From a virus: 52,144 nt of DNA. The notes under the pieces are model-generated. The model saw nothing but the letters and a program-made list of their open reading frames with translations, did no database searches and was not told the DNA's origin. The DNA lies in IMG/VR virus record IMGVR_UViG_3300009506_000046, positions 1 to 52,144 of that record. One strand, 5' to 3'. The position numbers and the translations under genes are program-made. Positions 24,594-31,714 of the stretch are shown in pieces (positions within the stretch are counted from its first letter, which is position 1; each line of letters begins with the position of its first letter).

Positions 24594-24758
24594 CTATTTG
24601 ATCTGCCTCCCGCACCGGAGGCAATACCACCGCCCCAAGCTTGGTGCAAACCAAGCTTGGAACTTTTTACCTTCTCTATTGGTCACGCAATTGTCAAACT
24701 TGCATTGCTTCGGCTTGCGTGTCCAACGCTTCGACCAGACAACCGCCCCCGATGTCAC
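24594..24758 (-). CDS. 54-aa zinc-ribbon protein coupled to DUF5131 gene
   Basis: The frame starts at the GTG overlapping the upstream stop (GTGA, 24758-24755) and runs to TAG at 24594. Four cysteines in two knuckles (CKFDNC: C19, C24; YCLRCG: C46, C49), a basic N-half (SKRWTRKPK) and aromatic residues between the knuckles make a convincing small zinc ribbon. Translational coupling to the DUF5131 gene suggests a related job, perhaps nucleic acid binding. Two copies of CCAAGCTTGG and a GCCTCC/GGAGGC stem lie inside its 3' half. Confidence 0.65.
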   Translation of the reverse strand: MTSGAVVWSKRWTRKPKQCKFDNCVTNREGKKFQAWFAPSLGRWYCLRCGRQIK

Positions 24759-25543
24759 GCTAGCTCAATCGGGAAATTCCTCACCGCCAAGTCCTCGGGT
24801 ATAGCAACCGTCTTTGGCCTCACCCCCGCCATCTGTTTGAAAAAGAAAGGCACGCTCCAACGGTTGCAAGTGTCCCTGATCGCCCTCGCCCACTCGGGAT
24901 CCATCGGGCGGTAGTTCGGTCCGCTCTCCCCGCCGACAATGACCCAATCAGTCATCACGACCCAACCCGACAGGTCAACAAACTCGAGCAACGGCTCCAC
25001 GCTCAGAAATGTCTTACAAGATGGATTGTCCAACAAGATATCTCGCATCATTGGAGCGCGCTTGTCAAGCGTTTCCTGGTCCTCTATGCTGGTTCCCAGC
25101 CAAAGATTGTCGGCAAGTTGCTCCGGGCTCTCCCTGAAAAAGTCGCGCGCCTGGCGTGGTCGCTTGGTCAAAACCAACCACTGAAGCTCTGGTCTGGTTT
25201 TGGCAATCATGTCGAACAACTCATAGCGCCACTTCATCAGCGAGGGGTTATCCTCAAACACATCGCACAACGACCCGCAGAAGACTTTCAGCGGGCTGAA
25301 ACCGTCGCCGCCCTCCGCTTTTCTTTGCACCTCCCTCATCCACCTGAATGGTTGCCCCCAATACTGGTCAGTCGTTCTGACCCGCGTGCTGGTTTCAACT
25401 GGTCCCCAAGAATTCGCCCACCTATCCTTGCGGGTCATTTCCCGCTCGGCGTAGCAATTGGCGCAGCCCGCAGAGACTTTTTGACACCCAACCCAAGGAT
25501 TGAATGTCGCATCTGTCCATTCTATCCCACTCTGTTTTCCCAC
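24755..25543 (-). CDS. Phage Gp37/Gp68 family (DUF5131) protein
   Basis: 262 aa. The N-terminus GIEWTDATFNPWVGCQKVSAGCANCYAE carries the CX6CX2C three-cysteine motif (C20, C27, C30) of the family, a radical-SAM-like variant; further matches are DVFEDNP, WLVLTKRP, NLWLGTSIEDQE, PSCKTFLSVEPLL and WVIVGGESG. Family members often pair with TcmP proteins, which I do not see here. An enzymatic iron-sulfur role is inferred from the cysteines; the substrate is unknown. It starts after CGTGGGAAAAC-type spacing with GGAGG upstream. Confidence 0.9.
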   Translation of the reverse strand: MGKQSGIEWTDATFNPWVGCQKVSAGCANCYAEREMTRKDRWANSWGPVETSTRVRTTDQYWGQPFRWMREVQRKAEGGDGFSPLKVFCGSLCDVFEDNPSLMKWRYELFDMIAKTRPELQWLVLTKRPRQARDFFRESPEQLADNLWLGTSIEDQETLDKRAPMMRDILLDNPSCKTFLSVEPLLEFVDLSGWVVMTDWVIVGGESGPNYRPMDPEWARAIRDTCNRWSVPFFFKQMAGVRPKTVAIPEDLAVRNFPIELA

Positions 25544-25570
25544 GGTTTAGCCTCCTTGTGTTTTTTTATG

Positions 25571-25723
25571 TCACACTGACGTTACATTCACCAACCGGGC
25601 GGGGAGCGCACCCGATAAAGTTCCCCGGTTGGTTAGCAAAAGCCATTCCCTTATCAGTCGGCTAGATCGGATGCTCAGTCCATCTATGCCAGGTTCCCTT
25701 TTCTCCTTTCGGTTAGGGGTCAT
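25571..25723 (-). CDS. Possible 50-aa protein in intergenic region
   Basis: A minus-strand frame starting at ATG 25723 with GGGGAG about 6 nt upstream, rich in Arg and Leu. It fills most of the 222-nt gap between the 25766 and 25543 genes. A 10-bp inverted repeat (ACCAACCGGG with its complement, about 25589-25632) lies across it, so the region could equally be a regulatory spacer. Confidence 0.3.
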   Translation of the reverse strand: MTPNRKEKREPGIDGLSIRSSRLIREWLLLTNRGTLSGALPARLVNVTSV

Positions 25724-25765
25724 GTGTGCTCCCCGGTGGTTCCTGCTTTATCTCTTGTGCGGCTT

Positions 25766-26077
25766 CTATGACGGAGCGAAGCCCAATATTTCAAACAGCT
25801 GCAATCTAATCTCTCCGGCCAATTCCTGCAGCTGATCGCCCAACCTGCCAACGTCCTCCGGTGTTGCGCAGGAGATCAAAAGTTGCTCGGCGATGCATGA
25901 CATATCTTCCTCATCGCCAGTCAACGCAAGCAAAAGCTTTATGGCCAACCTAATGAATCCGCTGGCCTCGCGGTCGTTAACGTATGGGACAAGGGCTTGA
26001 TACAAGTCTCCGTCCATAACGATTCGCATCGTCTTTCTGTTGGGTTGGTCGTACTCCCTCAAGTTTTCAAGTCTCAT
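25766..26077 (-). CDS. Small helical protein, possible ribbon-helix-helix
   Basis: 103 aa. TMRIVMDGDLYQALVPYVND..ASGFIRLAIKLLLAL resembles a ribbon-helix-helix DNA-binding module (strand, then two helices). The C-half is an amphipathic helix pair. The start overlaps the RecA-like gene stop by 4 nt, so it is co-translated with it. Could be a small regulator of the recombination genes; unproved. Confidence 0.55.
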   Translation of the reverse strand: MRLENLREYDQPNRKTMRIVMDGDLYQALVPYVNDREASGFIRLAIKLLLALTGDEEDMSCIAEQLLISCATPEDVGRLGDQLQELAGEIRLQLFEILGFAPS

Positions 26078-27159
26078 TGCTTTCTCCTAATCGCTAGGAC
26101 CTTAGGCAGGGGTAGCTCAGTCGCCTCAACAATTTCTTTGTTCGTTGCGCCCGCCGCAATCATGCTCACCGCTGTGTCCTCCTTGTTCAAGGCTGTGTCC
26201 TCCTTGTTCAAGACGCTGACTGTTTCTGTTCTCTTTGTTTCTTTTTCACTTGTGCCTTTGCTGAGTTGTTCCCTCGCCCCGAGTATCATGAGCTCCATCT
26301 GTTTGTCGGTCAACAGATCGCTTATCATCTCGCGTTCGTTCTCGCTCAACACTTCCCCGGGTGCGGGATTGTCCAAGTTGGCAGGGTGGGCCCTGTACTG
26401 TTCTATCGCTTTCCAGCTGAACTCGGGGATCCGCTCTGGTAGAATCTGACGTACGCTCCACCCGCGGCCATCGCCATCAGGCTCAATCTTGCCGATCCTC
26501 GCCTTCAGCACCAGGGCAGCAGGCGCGCCGGTCGGTGAATCTCCTGGCACCAGCCAAAACATGCCAGATGACAACGTAGTAAGCACCTTCATTCTGCCAC
26601 CGGGTCTGACTTTCCCCACGACTGGTTGGTCGCTGATCCACACGTTTTTCAGATGCGAGGTCAAGATAATGTCCTTTACCCCTCTTTGTGCAATTGCCTC
26701 AAGCAAACCTTGGTACAGAGGCCTTACTCCCTCCGTTTCCATCCGACCGTAGGCGCGGGTTCCTGACCAGCCAAACACTCGCCGCCCCGCCTCAACCGCC
26801 GCGGTCATCGCCGCTTCAATTGGGCCAACGGTGTCAATTCCCACGGCCAGGTACTTACCATTCTCAAGTTGCTCATTGAGGACTTTGATCAGGTAATCAT
26901 AATACCCCACAAGAGCATTTCTGCCGGCCTGATCCACCCAAGGCACTTCACCCCTCGCCAGCCGGTCAAGCATGTCCCCGCCGACCCTCAAGCGATCGTA
27001 CATCCTGACGTGTTTGAATCCAAGGCCAATCATATCACTCATGGAGTCCTCGGTGTCAAGCACCAGAAGTTTGTCAATGTCCTTGGGCGGTAAGAACGTA
27101 ACGATAGCAGTACTCTTTCCCGACCCTTTGTTCCCTGAAATTACCCAAACCTTTTTCAT
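26074..27159 (-). CDS. RecA-like / Sak4-type AAA ATPase
   Basis: 361 aa. Walker A GNKGSGKS is at residues 9-16, a LLVLDTEDS segment follows, and VGIDTVGPIE is a Walker B candidate. Phage ATPases with this minimal RecA core (Sak4 type) work in single-strand annealing or recombination with an SSB. After residue 260 comes a charged linker with a 7-residue tandem duplication (NKEDTAL/NKEDTAV) and an HTH-like end (ATNKEIVEATELPLPKVLAIRR). It lies between an ERCC4-like nuclease gene and a small RHH-like gene. Confidence 0.7.
   Translation of the reverse strand: MKKVWVISGNKGSGKSTAIVTFLPPKDIDKLLVLDTEDSMSDMIGLGFKHVRMYDRLRVGGDMLDRLARGEVPWVDQAGRNALVGYYDYLIKVLNEQLENGKYLAVGIDTVGPIEAAMTAAVEAGRRVFGWSGTRAYGRMETEGVRPLYQGLLEAIAQRGVKDIILTSHLKNVWISDQPVVGKVRPGGRMKVLTTLSSGMFWLVPGDSPTGAPAALVLKARIGKIEPDGDGRGWSVRQILPERIPEFSWKAIEQYRAHPANLDNPAPGEVLSENEREMISDLLTDKQMELMILGAREQLSKGTSEKETKRTETVSVLNKEDTALNKEDTAVSMIAAGATNKEIVEATELPLPKVLAIRRKQ
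26171..26212 (-). repeat. 21-nt perfect tandem duplication inside ATPase gene
   Basis: Two exact copies (26171-26191 and 26192-26212) encode the NKEDTA repeat in the linker before the C-terminal HTH. The lack of any mismatch suggests a recent in-frame duplication. Confidence 0.85.
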
Positions 27160-28028
27160 GACGCTGTTCCTTTCATTATATGATGGAGCTTCTCTATTCG
27201 TTCCTTGGTTGCGCCCGAACCTCCGTCCAGGGTAACCACAAACTCGCCGTCACTCAATCCTAACCATTCCCTTACCGCCAGGAGAGTTTTTTTTCCTATC
27301 CCCTGCGGCCTTCCTAGCGCCTTCTGCAGGCTGGCAGTCGTCAGATAATGCAAGGCGCCGTTGAGCGTTTGGTATTCCTTCGGCAAGAACTCAGCTATGG
27401 CTTGAGCGCCTTGGGGACCCAGTCCCCTAATCCCTGTCAGGGGCGCCCACCAATGCTCTTCGTACCTCACCGCCTGAACTGGGGGGCGGTCAATGATGAC
27501 TTTGTCCTCCCCCAATCTCCTAAACGTACTCTCATGCCACCGCGCCAGCCAACCCGCGATCTTGTTTGCGCTGTGCAACTGCGTTACATGCCCACCCCGC
27601 AGTTGCCACCAATCGAGCGCGGCGGTGATTTGCTGATAGTTGAATGATGTACTAACCCACTTGCGGCCGATATACACCGCTCCGTCCTTGCGCTCCTCAA
27701 ATTGCCCAATGACCAACAGCCACGGCCCCATCGCACCGCACCATTCAAGCATCCGTCTTTCGATGTCGGCCAAGTGGGGGATGGATGACAAGAGATCCTG
27801 CCCATCCTTGCGCTGGATTAGCACGCCTGCCTCAGTGTGTTCCCTCAGCGCCTTTTGATGCGGGATGCCTTGTGTCAACACGGCGGGCAGTTTAGGACTC
27901 CTAAGTGGAGAGACAAGCAAATCGGCCCCGGTGAAGTGTTCCAGACCCTGAACTTGTATCGCGGCTTGCTGCACCGCCTTAGGCAAGCGTGAGTTGCTTC
28001 GCGCCTCTGTTGGGTCAATGGCTATCAT
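27156..28028 (-). CDS. ERCC4-type nuclease with helix-hairpin-helix
   Basis: 290 aa. GADLLVSP (34-41), then AGVLIQRKDGQDLLSSI (67-83), matches the ERCC4 nuclease core, where the ERK-D motif (here QRKDGQD) binds metal. LTGIRGLGPQGAQAIAEFL (about 197-215) is a helix-hairpin-helix that binds the DNA backbone, and a second HhH may follow (LGRPQGIGKKTLLAVREWL). XPF-like nucleases cut branched DNA, which suits the neighbouring RecA-like ATPase. It overlaps that gene by 4 nt. Confidence 0.65.
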   Translation of the reverse strand: MIAIDPTEARSNSRLPKAVQQAAIQVQGLEHFTGADLLVSPLRSPKLPAVLTQGIPHQKALREHTEAGVLIQRKDGQDLLSSIPHLADIERRMLEWCGAMGPWLLVIGQFEERKDGAVYIGRKWVSTSFNYQQITAALDWWQLRGGHVTQLHSANKIAGWLARWHESTFRRLGEDKVIIDRPPVQAVRYEEHWWAPLTGIRGLGPQGAQAIAEFLPKEYQTLNGALHYLTTASLQKALGRPQGIGKKTLLAVREWLGLSDGEFVVTLDGGSGATKERIEKLHHIMKGTAS

Positions 28029-28294
28029 ATCCCCAGGCGCTTTCTTGTCGCTTCTAGCATGGCTATAAACTCGTCAAGCTGTTCGGTGTGCACCAAGATG
28101 GGCGAACCCAACTTTGGCATACTTGTCACTCGGTCAACAATTGACTCAAAGATCAGGATACCTCGCCCCGCGCCATCGCCGGTGACATTGACTCTATGGT
28201 CTTGGTTAACTGGTATCATCTCATCGTCAATGCTGTAGGGGTCGTCATCCTCTGTCATGTGGACTGTCTTCGTTGAAAGCGTGATATTTGGCAT
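28025..28294 (-). CDS. Small hypothetical protein
   Basis: 89 aa from the ATG at 28294 with AAGGAAAAGG upstream. An in-frame start at 28312 would give 6 more residues. It overlaps the nuclease gene by 4 nt. Beta N-half with several Asp residues, helical C-end (QLDEFIAMLEATRKRL). Function unknown. Confidence 0.6.
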   Translation of the reverse strand: MPNITLSTKTVHMTEDDDPYSIDDEMIPVNQDHRVNVTGDGAGRGILIFESIVDRVTSMPKLGSPILVHTEQLDEFIAMLEATRKRLGI

Positions 28295-28314
28295 GACCTT
28301 TTCCTTGTCCATAG

Positions 28315-28345
28315 GCGGGGTGGGGGAGTTGCACCCCCACCCCGC
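28315..28345 (-). terminator. GC-rich hairpin after the 28374 gene (no U-tract)
   Basis: A perfect 12-bp stem (28315-28326 with 28334-28345) with a 7-nt loop, placed between the 424-aa protein gene and the next ribosome site. It shares the GGGGTGG core and the no-U-tract design of the post-capsid hairpin at 3880-3908, so both may be partial attenuators or 3'-end stabilisers. Confidence 0.6.
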
Positions 28346-28373
28346 ACGATTTGAGCCAACACTTAAGGCGGGA

Positions 28374-29648
28374 TTAGACCTTATCCCACCAACTCAGTAC
28401 CTCTTCCGGCGTGGTCATGTACTCTTCGGCGAGTCGTTTGGCCATCCCCGTCAACGCTTTCTTGACAACGGGCATCGGGCGGTTTTTCCCGTCGAGTACG
28501 GTTTCCCTGATCTCATTGACAGCAGTGTACCAGTCATCGGGGTACTCCCTCCATGCCTCCGGTACACTATCGCCCGAACTCGCGGTCTCCTCGGTGTCAG
28601 ATTCGGCGTCAGGCTCGGCGTCAGGTTCGTCTGCACTTACCTCAATCTCCAAGTCCTCGCGCTCCGCTTTTGCGGCGGTAGTCGCCGTCCTCTCGCTGGT
28701 GTAGAATGCGGTCACGACGGGAACTCGATTGCGGCGTGCTTGACCTTCCGGCGTCGTCCAAACGTCATCCACCCGAGGGGATGGGACCTGGATCACTCGA
28801 CAGAACACCGCATCTTCCCAGTTGTGGGTAGCTACCATAAGCGCTTCCTTGAGCTTGTCGCTCTCGGTCTTGTCGGGGTCGCTGATCTTTGCATCCTTCT
28901 CCCCGAGCGCGGCCCATAGGTCAATGCGCCGTTGCCAGAGTACACTCTTGTCGTACCCCACTTCCCCGTTGCCGACCATCCGTTCCTCAAAGTCGGCGGT
29001 GACAATGAACTCATCGTCAGGCACCAAGAACTCGCCCAGATCAAAGCCAGGAGACTTCCACTTCATCAGCGTGGCATAGGCAGCAACCAGGGAGGGCAAA
29101 GTCATCCCGTGCCATCGCCACCAACTCGGGGAGTTCTTTGCAATCCCCTTTTGTTCCACGCTGAAGACCATGACATCGGTTTCGAATTTCTCCTTTCCCT
29201 CATCAGAGATGGTCAGCACGTCAGCGATGGGCATTTCCAACCGCCACAGATGCGAGGGTCGGCGGTCAAACGGTCTTCCCGATCGGCTAGCAGCGGGTTC
29301 CTCCAAGTTCAACAGTCGTGCCAGAACCGCCGCTTGGTCAGGATCGCGGTAGATGTAGTTGAACTTGTCACCGGCGCGGGACGTTTCGATTAGGTCAGCT
29401 ACACCGTGCTCTCTGACCAGCAGGTCCACCCATCGCTCGTTGGTCACCTCGTCGGTTTCGTCCAGGACGGTGCGTAGGTCGTTATTGTAATCGCTGTATA
29501 GTTGTTCAAGGTTGAACTCTACCCAACCCACAGCGTATACATGTCCAGCCTTCGCCGGGCCGATCCAGGCACTTGGCGCAAAGCTCGTGCCTACAGGCGT
29601 TTCGTGTGATTCTGTTCCCAATTTAAATATCTTGTGCGGCATTGCCAT
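28374..29648 (-). CDS. Unknown 424-aa protein under operator-controlled promoter
   Basis: Strong class II promoter 100 nt upstream and AAGGAG before the ATG suggest high early or middle expression. The N-half mixes strands and helices (VYAVGWVEFNLEQLYSDYNNDLRTVL, FNYIYRDPDQAAVLARLL). Residues about 320-350 are an acidic low-complexity linker (DEPDAEPDAESDTEE). A helical C-terminal domain follows. The adjacent nuclease and ATPase suggest DNA metabolism. I recognise no family. Confidence 0.65.
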   Translation of the reverse strand: MAMPHKIFKLGTESHETPVGTSFAPSAWIGPAKAGHVYAVGWVEFNLEQLYSDYNNDLRTVLDETDEVTNERWVDLLVREHGVADLIETSRAGDKFNYIYRDPDQAAVLARLLNLEEPAASRSGRPFDRRPSHLWRLEMPIADVLTISDEGKEKFETDVMVFSVEQKGIAKNSPSWWRWHGMTLPSLVAAYATLMKWKSPGFDLGEFLVPDDEFIVTADFEERMVGNGEVGYDKSVLWQRRIDLWAALGEKDAKISDPDKTESDKLKEALMVATHNWEDAVFCRVIQVPSPRVDDVWTTPEGQARRNRVPVVTAFYTSERTATTAAKAEREDLEIEVSADEPDAEPDAESDTEETASSGDSVPEAWREYPDDWYTAVNEIRETVLDGKNRPMPVVKKALTGMAKRLAEEYMTTPEEVLSWWDKV

Positions 29649-29743
29649 TTTCTCCTTGTGTTTTTCTACTTCAAATTGAATACCGATAACCGTCTACTCC
29701 CGTTGCCCTATTGACTTACCTTGTACCTCCTTTCATCTCATAC

Positions 29744-29783
29744 GATACATTGATAATGTATCATATTATTACAAAGTTGTCAA
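29744..29783 (-). promoter_or_regulatory. Class II promoter with palindromic operator (copy 1)
   Basis: -35 TTGACA (29783-29778), 17-nt spacer, -10 TACATT (29760-29755). The -10 lies inside the palindrome GATACATT-GAT-AATGTATC (29744-29762, plus-strand reading). The same operator and spacing recur at 35628-35667. The position over the -10 suits a repressor. It drives the 29648 gene and those after it. Confidence 0.75.
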
Positions 29784-29784
29784 G

Positions 29785-30396
29785 TCACGCCCAATCGAAC
29801 ACTACCATGAGCTTGAGCATGTTCCTTGTGACTCCGGTCCACCCCGCAAAGTGCATGACGTGGATGGCGCAGTTGAACCAGCGATTAGTTACCCAACAAG
29901 GGTAATACTTGATCCAACGACCTTCCTTAATCGCTAATTCGACGCCTTCGCGGTCAAGGCTGGAGTCGAGCCCATACTTCAATTCGTTCCCCTCCATCGT
30001 CATGGAGGGCAGGATAGCCACGCTGCCCTCCATTATCTTGCTGAACCCAGGCACAAGCGAAAGGGCACGGAGCAAGTCTTGATTATGCACACTCTCGATA
30101 ATGTATCCAACCGTTGGTTGGTCACCATGAGCCGTTGGGTGTGCTTGCGAGGGGTTGCCCTCGTAAAACGCACTATGGAGTGGTGGGCGACTGTCAATGT
30201 GCTTAGTGGGCATACCGCAGAACTCATCCCAAAACTCGTCCTCATCATCGTCAAGGGACAGCACGGGCACAGGCGCATCTTCAATGCTGCCGTAGGTGAC
30301 TTCTAACTTGTTGGCGATTTCCCAATCAAAGCGTGGGTCATCCTTTGCGGCATCGTTAATGCCGCAAAGGAATATAAGATAAGGGTCAACTGACAT
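29785..30396 (-). CDS. Hypothetical protein
   Basis: 203 aa. It contains an acidic segment (LSLDDDEDEFWDEF) and a C-terminal aromatic region (WIKYYPCWVTNRWFNCAIHVMHFAGWTG). It overlaps the upstream gene by 11 nt and ends 2 nt from the -35 of class II promoter copy 1. No family recognised. Confidence 0.65.
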   Translation of the reverse strand: MSVDPYLIFLCGINDAAKDDPRFDWEIANKLEVTYGSIEDAPVPVLSLDDDEDEFWDEFCGMPTKHIDSRPPLHSAFYEGNPSQAHPTAHGDQPTVGYIIESVHNQDLLRALSLVPGFSKIMEGSVAILPSMTMEGNELKYGLDSSLDREGVELAIKEGRWIKYYPCWVTNRWFNCAIHVMHFAGWTGVTRNMLKLMVVFDWA

Positions 30397-30826
30397 TGCT
30401 TTTGCCTCCCTGTCGCAGATATGCCGTCAGCACATCTTCAAAGTCGAGGTCATCATAGTCCAGGTCGGTCACAGGGGGCAATCCCCGGTTGTCTCTATGC
30501 TCATTTCTTTCCCTGTTGAGTCGAGCAACATACTCCCGGCCCCACCTCTCGATGTCGGTGATGGTCACGGTGATGCACACTCCGGCATCAAGCTCTAAGT
30601 TGCGCCTGCGGTACTCGTCAGCATAGTCTCGGTCGGGGTAGATTGCAGCGTAAAACACACCATGCCTAAATTCCCCCGTCCATTCCTTGTGACCGTACAG
30701 AGGTCGGGCGGCATTGTAGATTTCCGCTCCTTCGGCCAGGTCGGGCGGTATCCCCATCGCGCGAGGGTTCAGGTGACTGTCGGCGGGCATCCCTTCTACA
30801 AAGATTACTTCCTTTGTGTCGGTCAT
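30386..30826 (-). CDS. Hypothetical protein (possible small beta domain)
   Basis: 146 aa. An N-terminal beta hairpin (KEVIFVEGM), then GVFYAAIYPDRDYADEYRRRNLELDAGVCITVTITDIERWGREYVARL, and an acidic C-terminus. It overlaps its neighbours by 4 and 11 nt. Function unknown. Confidence 0.65.
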   Translation of the reverse strand: MTDTKEVIFVEGMPADSHLNPRAMGIPPDLAEGAEIYNAARPLYGHKEWTGEFRHGVFYAAIYPDRDYADEYRRRNLELDAGVCITVTITDIERWGREYVARLNRERNEHRDNRGLPPVTDLDYDDLDFEDVLTAYLRQGGKSNVS

Positions 30827-31284
30827 GATTTCACCTCCGGGGCAAGCACGATCAGTTCCTTCGAGATGAAAGTTCGTGGGTCATCCCTCTGCTCGACAAA
30901 GTCAAGGTCAAGATGCGGTGCGGCTTTCTCAAAAGCCTTCGCATCCAGCTTGAGGAACTTACCAAGCGTCGTGCAGAACTTCAATGCCGCTCCCTTATCA
31001 TAGACCAAGTTGGTATACACCCTGATTTCAACAGAGGGGTGGGGCTTCTTGGTCCCGTCGAACTCATAAGCCTCTAGCGCGGCGTGGCGCAAGTGTACCT
31101 CCGCTTGCAGCCGGTCACTCTTCGCCGTCTCTAGCGCCTCATGCTTCTGGTCCAGAATCTGCCCGTACCGTGCCGCTACCATCTCGGCAACCTCGGCCTC
31201 AATTGCTGCAACCTCATCCTCGAGTTGTTCCTCAACCTCCCGCGCCCTCGCTAACTCACTCACCAACTGGTTGATCTTCTGCAT
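30823..31284 (-). CDS. Coiled-coil protein of phage recombination region
   Basis: 153 aa from the ATG at 31284, 8 nt after AGGAGG; nearer ATGs at 31290 and 31305 sit too close to or before the site. Residues 5-60 are a coiled coil. The C-half (YEFDGTKK..PSVEIRVYTNLVYDKGAALKF ... LKLDAKAFEKAAP ... FISKEL) is a pattern I associate with a widespread uncharacterised phage protein near recombinases. A Gam-like nuclease inhibitor is an alternative. Confidence 0.65.
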   Translation of the reverse strand: MQKINQLVSELARAREVEEQLEDEVAAIEAEVAEMVAARYGQILDQKHEALETAKSDRLQAEVHLRHAALEAYEFDGTKKPHPSVEIRVYTNLVYDKGAALKFCTTLGKFLKLDAKAFEKAAPHLDLDFVEQRDDPRTFISKELIVLAPEVKS

Positions 31285-31489
31285 GGCCATTTCCTCCTTT
31301 TTCATCTATAAACTCCCACTCATCCAGTCCAGGGATGAGGCCCAATCCAGAGCCGCGATCCCAATCCACGAACATGGTCCCGCGCCCGTCTACGCCTGTG
31401 ACAGTGCCTTCGTCGCCAGGTTGAACCCTGGTTATTTCGTCATCCGTGTAGATGAGTCTCACCCTGCGCCCTATGTTTGCATTGCTCAT
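31256..31489 (-). CDS. DUF4314-like small protein
   Basis: 77 aa. The pattern GRRVRLIYTDDEITRVQPGDEGTV.GVDGRGTMFVDWDRGSGLGLIPGLDEW is that of DUF4314, a small SH3-like beta protein found in many phages and plasmids. AAGGTAAGTCA directly precedes the ATG. It overlaps the 30823 gene region by about 30 nt. Role unknown. Confidence 0.75.
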   Translation of the reverse strand: MSNANIGRRVRLIYTDDEITRVQPGDEGTVTGVDGRGTMFVDWDRGSGLGLIPGLDEWEFIDEKGGNGHAEDQPVGE

Positions 31490-31528
31490 TGACTTACCTT
31501 TCTGTTGCCCACCCTCCCGCCCGATTGA

Positions 31529-31714
31529 TTACTTTTCAATCACTTCAAACTCGTGTGCCCACACTTTGACCTTTTGCCCAGTGTCACCTTTGACAACGGC
31601 GTACCCGCTTCGTCCAGGCGAAAACTCTAAGACCTCATACGTCTTTCCTTTGAGCATGCCGTGACAATCTTCAACGGGGACATCCTGAGTCAACTTAATC
31701 CTCAACGCCTTCAC
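31529..31714 (-). CDS. Small beta-barrel-like protein
   Basis: 61 aa from the GTG at 31714, preceded by GGAAGGAG and overlapping the helicase stop by 20 nt. Short strands (ALRIKLTQDVPVED, GKTYEVLEFSPGRSGYAVV, KVKVWAHEFEVIE) suggest an SH3- or OB-like fold. Possibly an accessory to the helicase. Confidence 0.65.
   Translation of the reverse strand: MKALRIKLTQDVPVEDCHGMLKGKTYEVLEFSPGRSGYAVVKGDTGQKVKVWAHEFEVIEK

Noticed and set aside
25629-25835. Plus-strand 68-codon frame in the intergenic region near 25.7 kb
   Set aside because: It is opposite to the operon direction and overlaps the end of a well-supported minus gene; no ribosome site.
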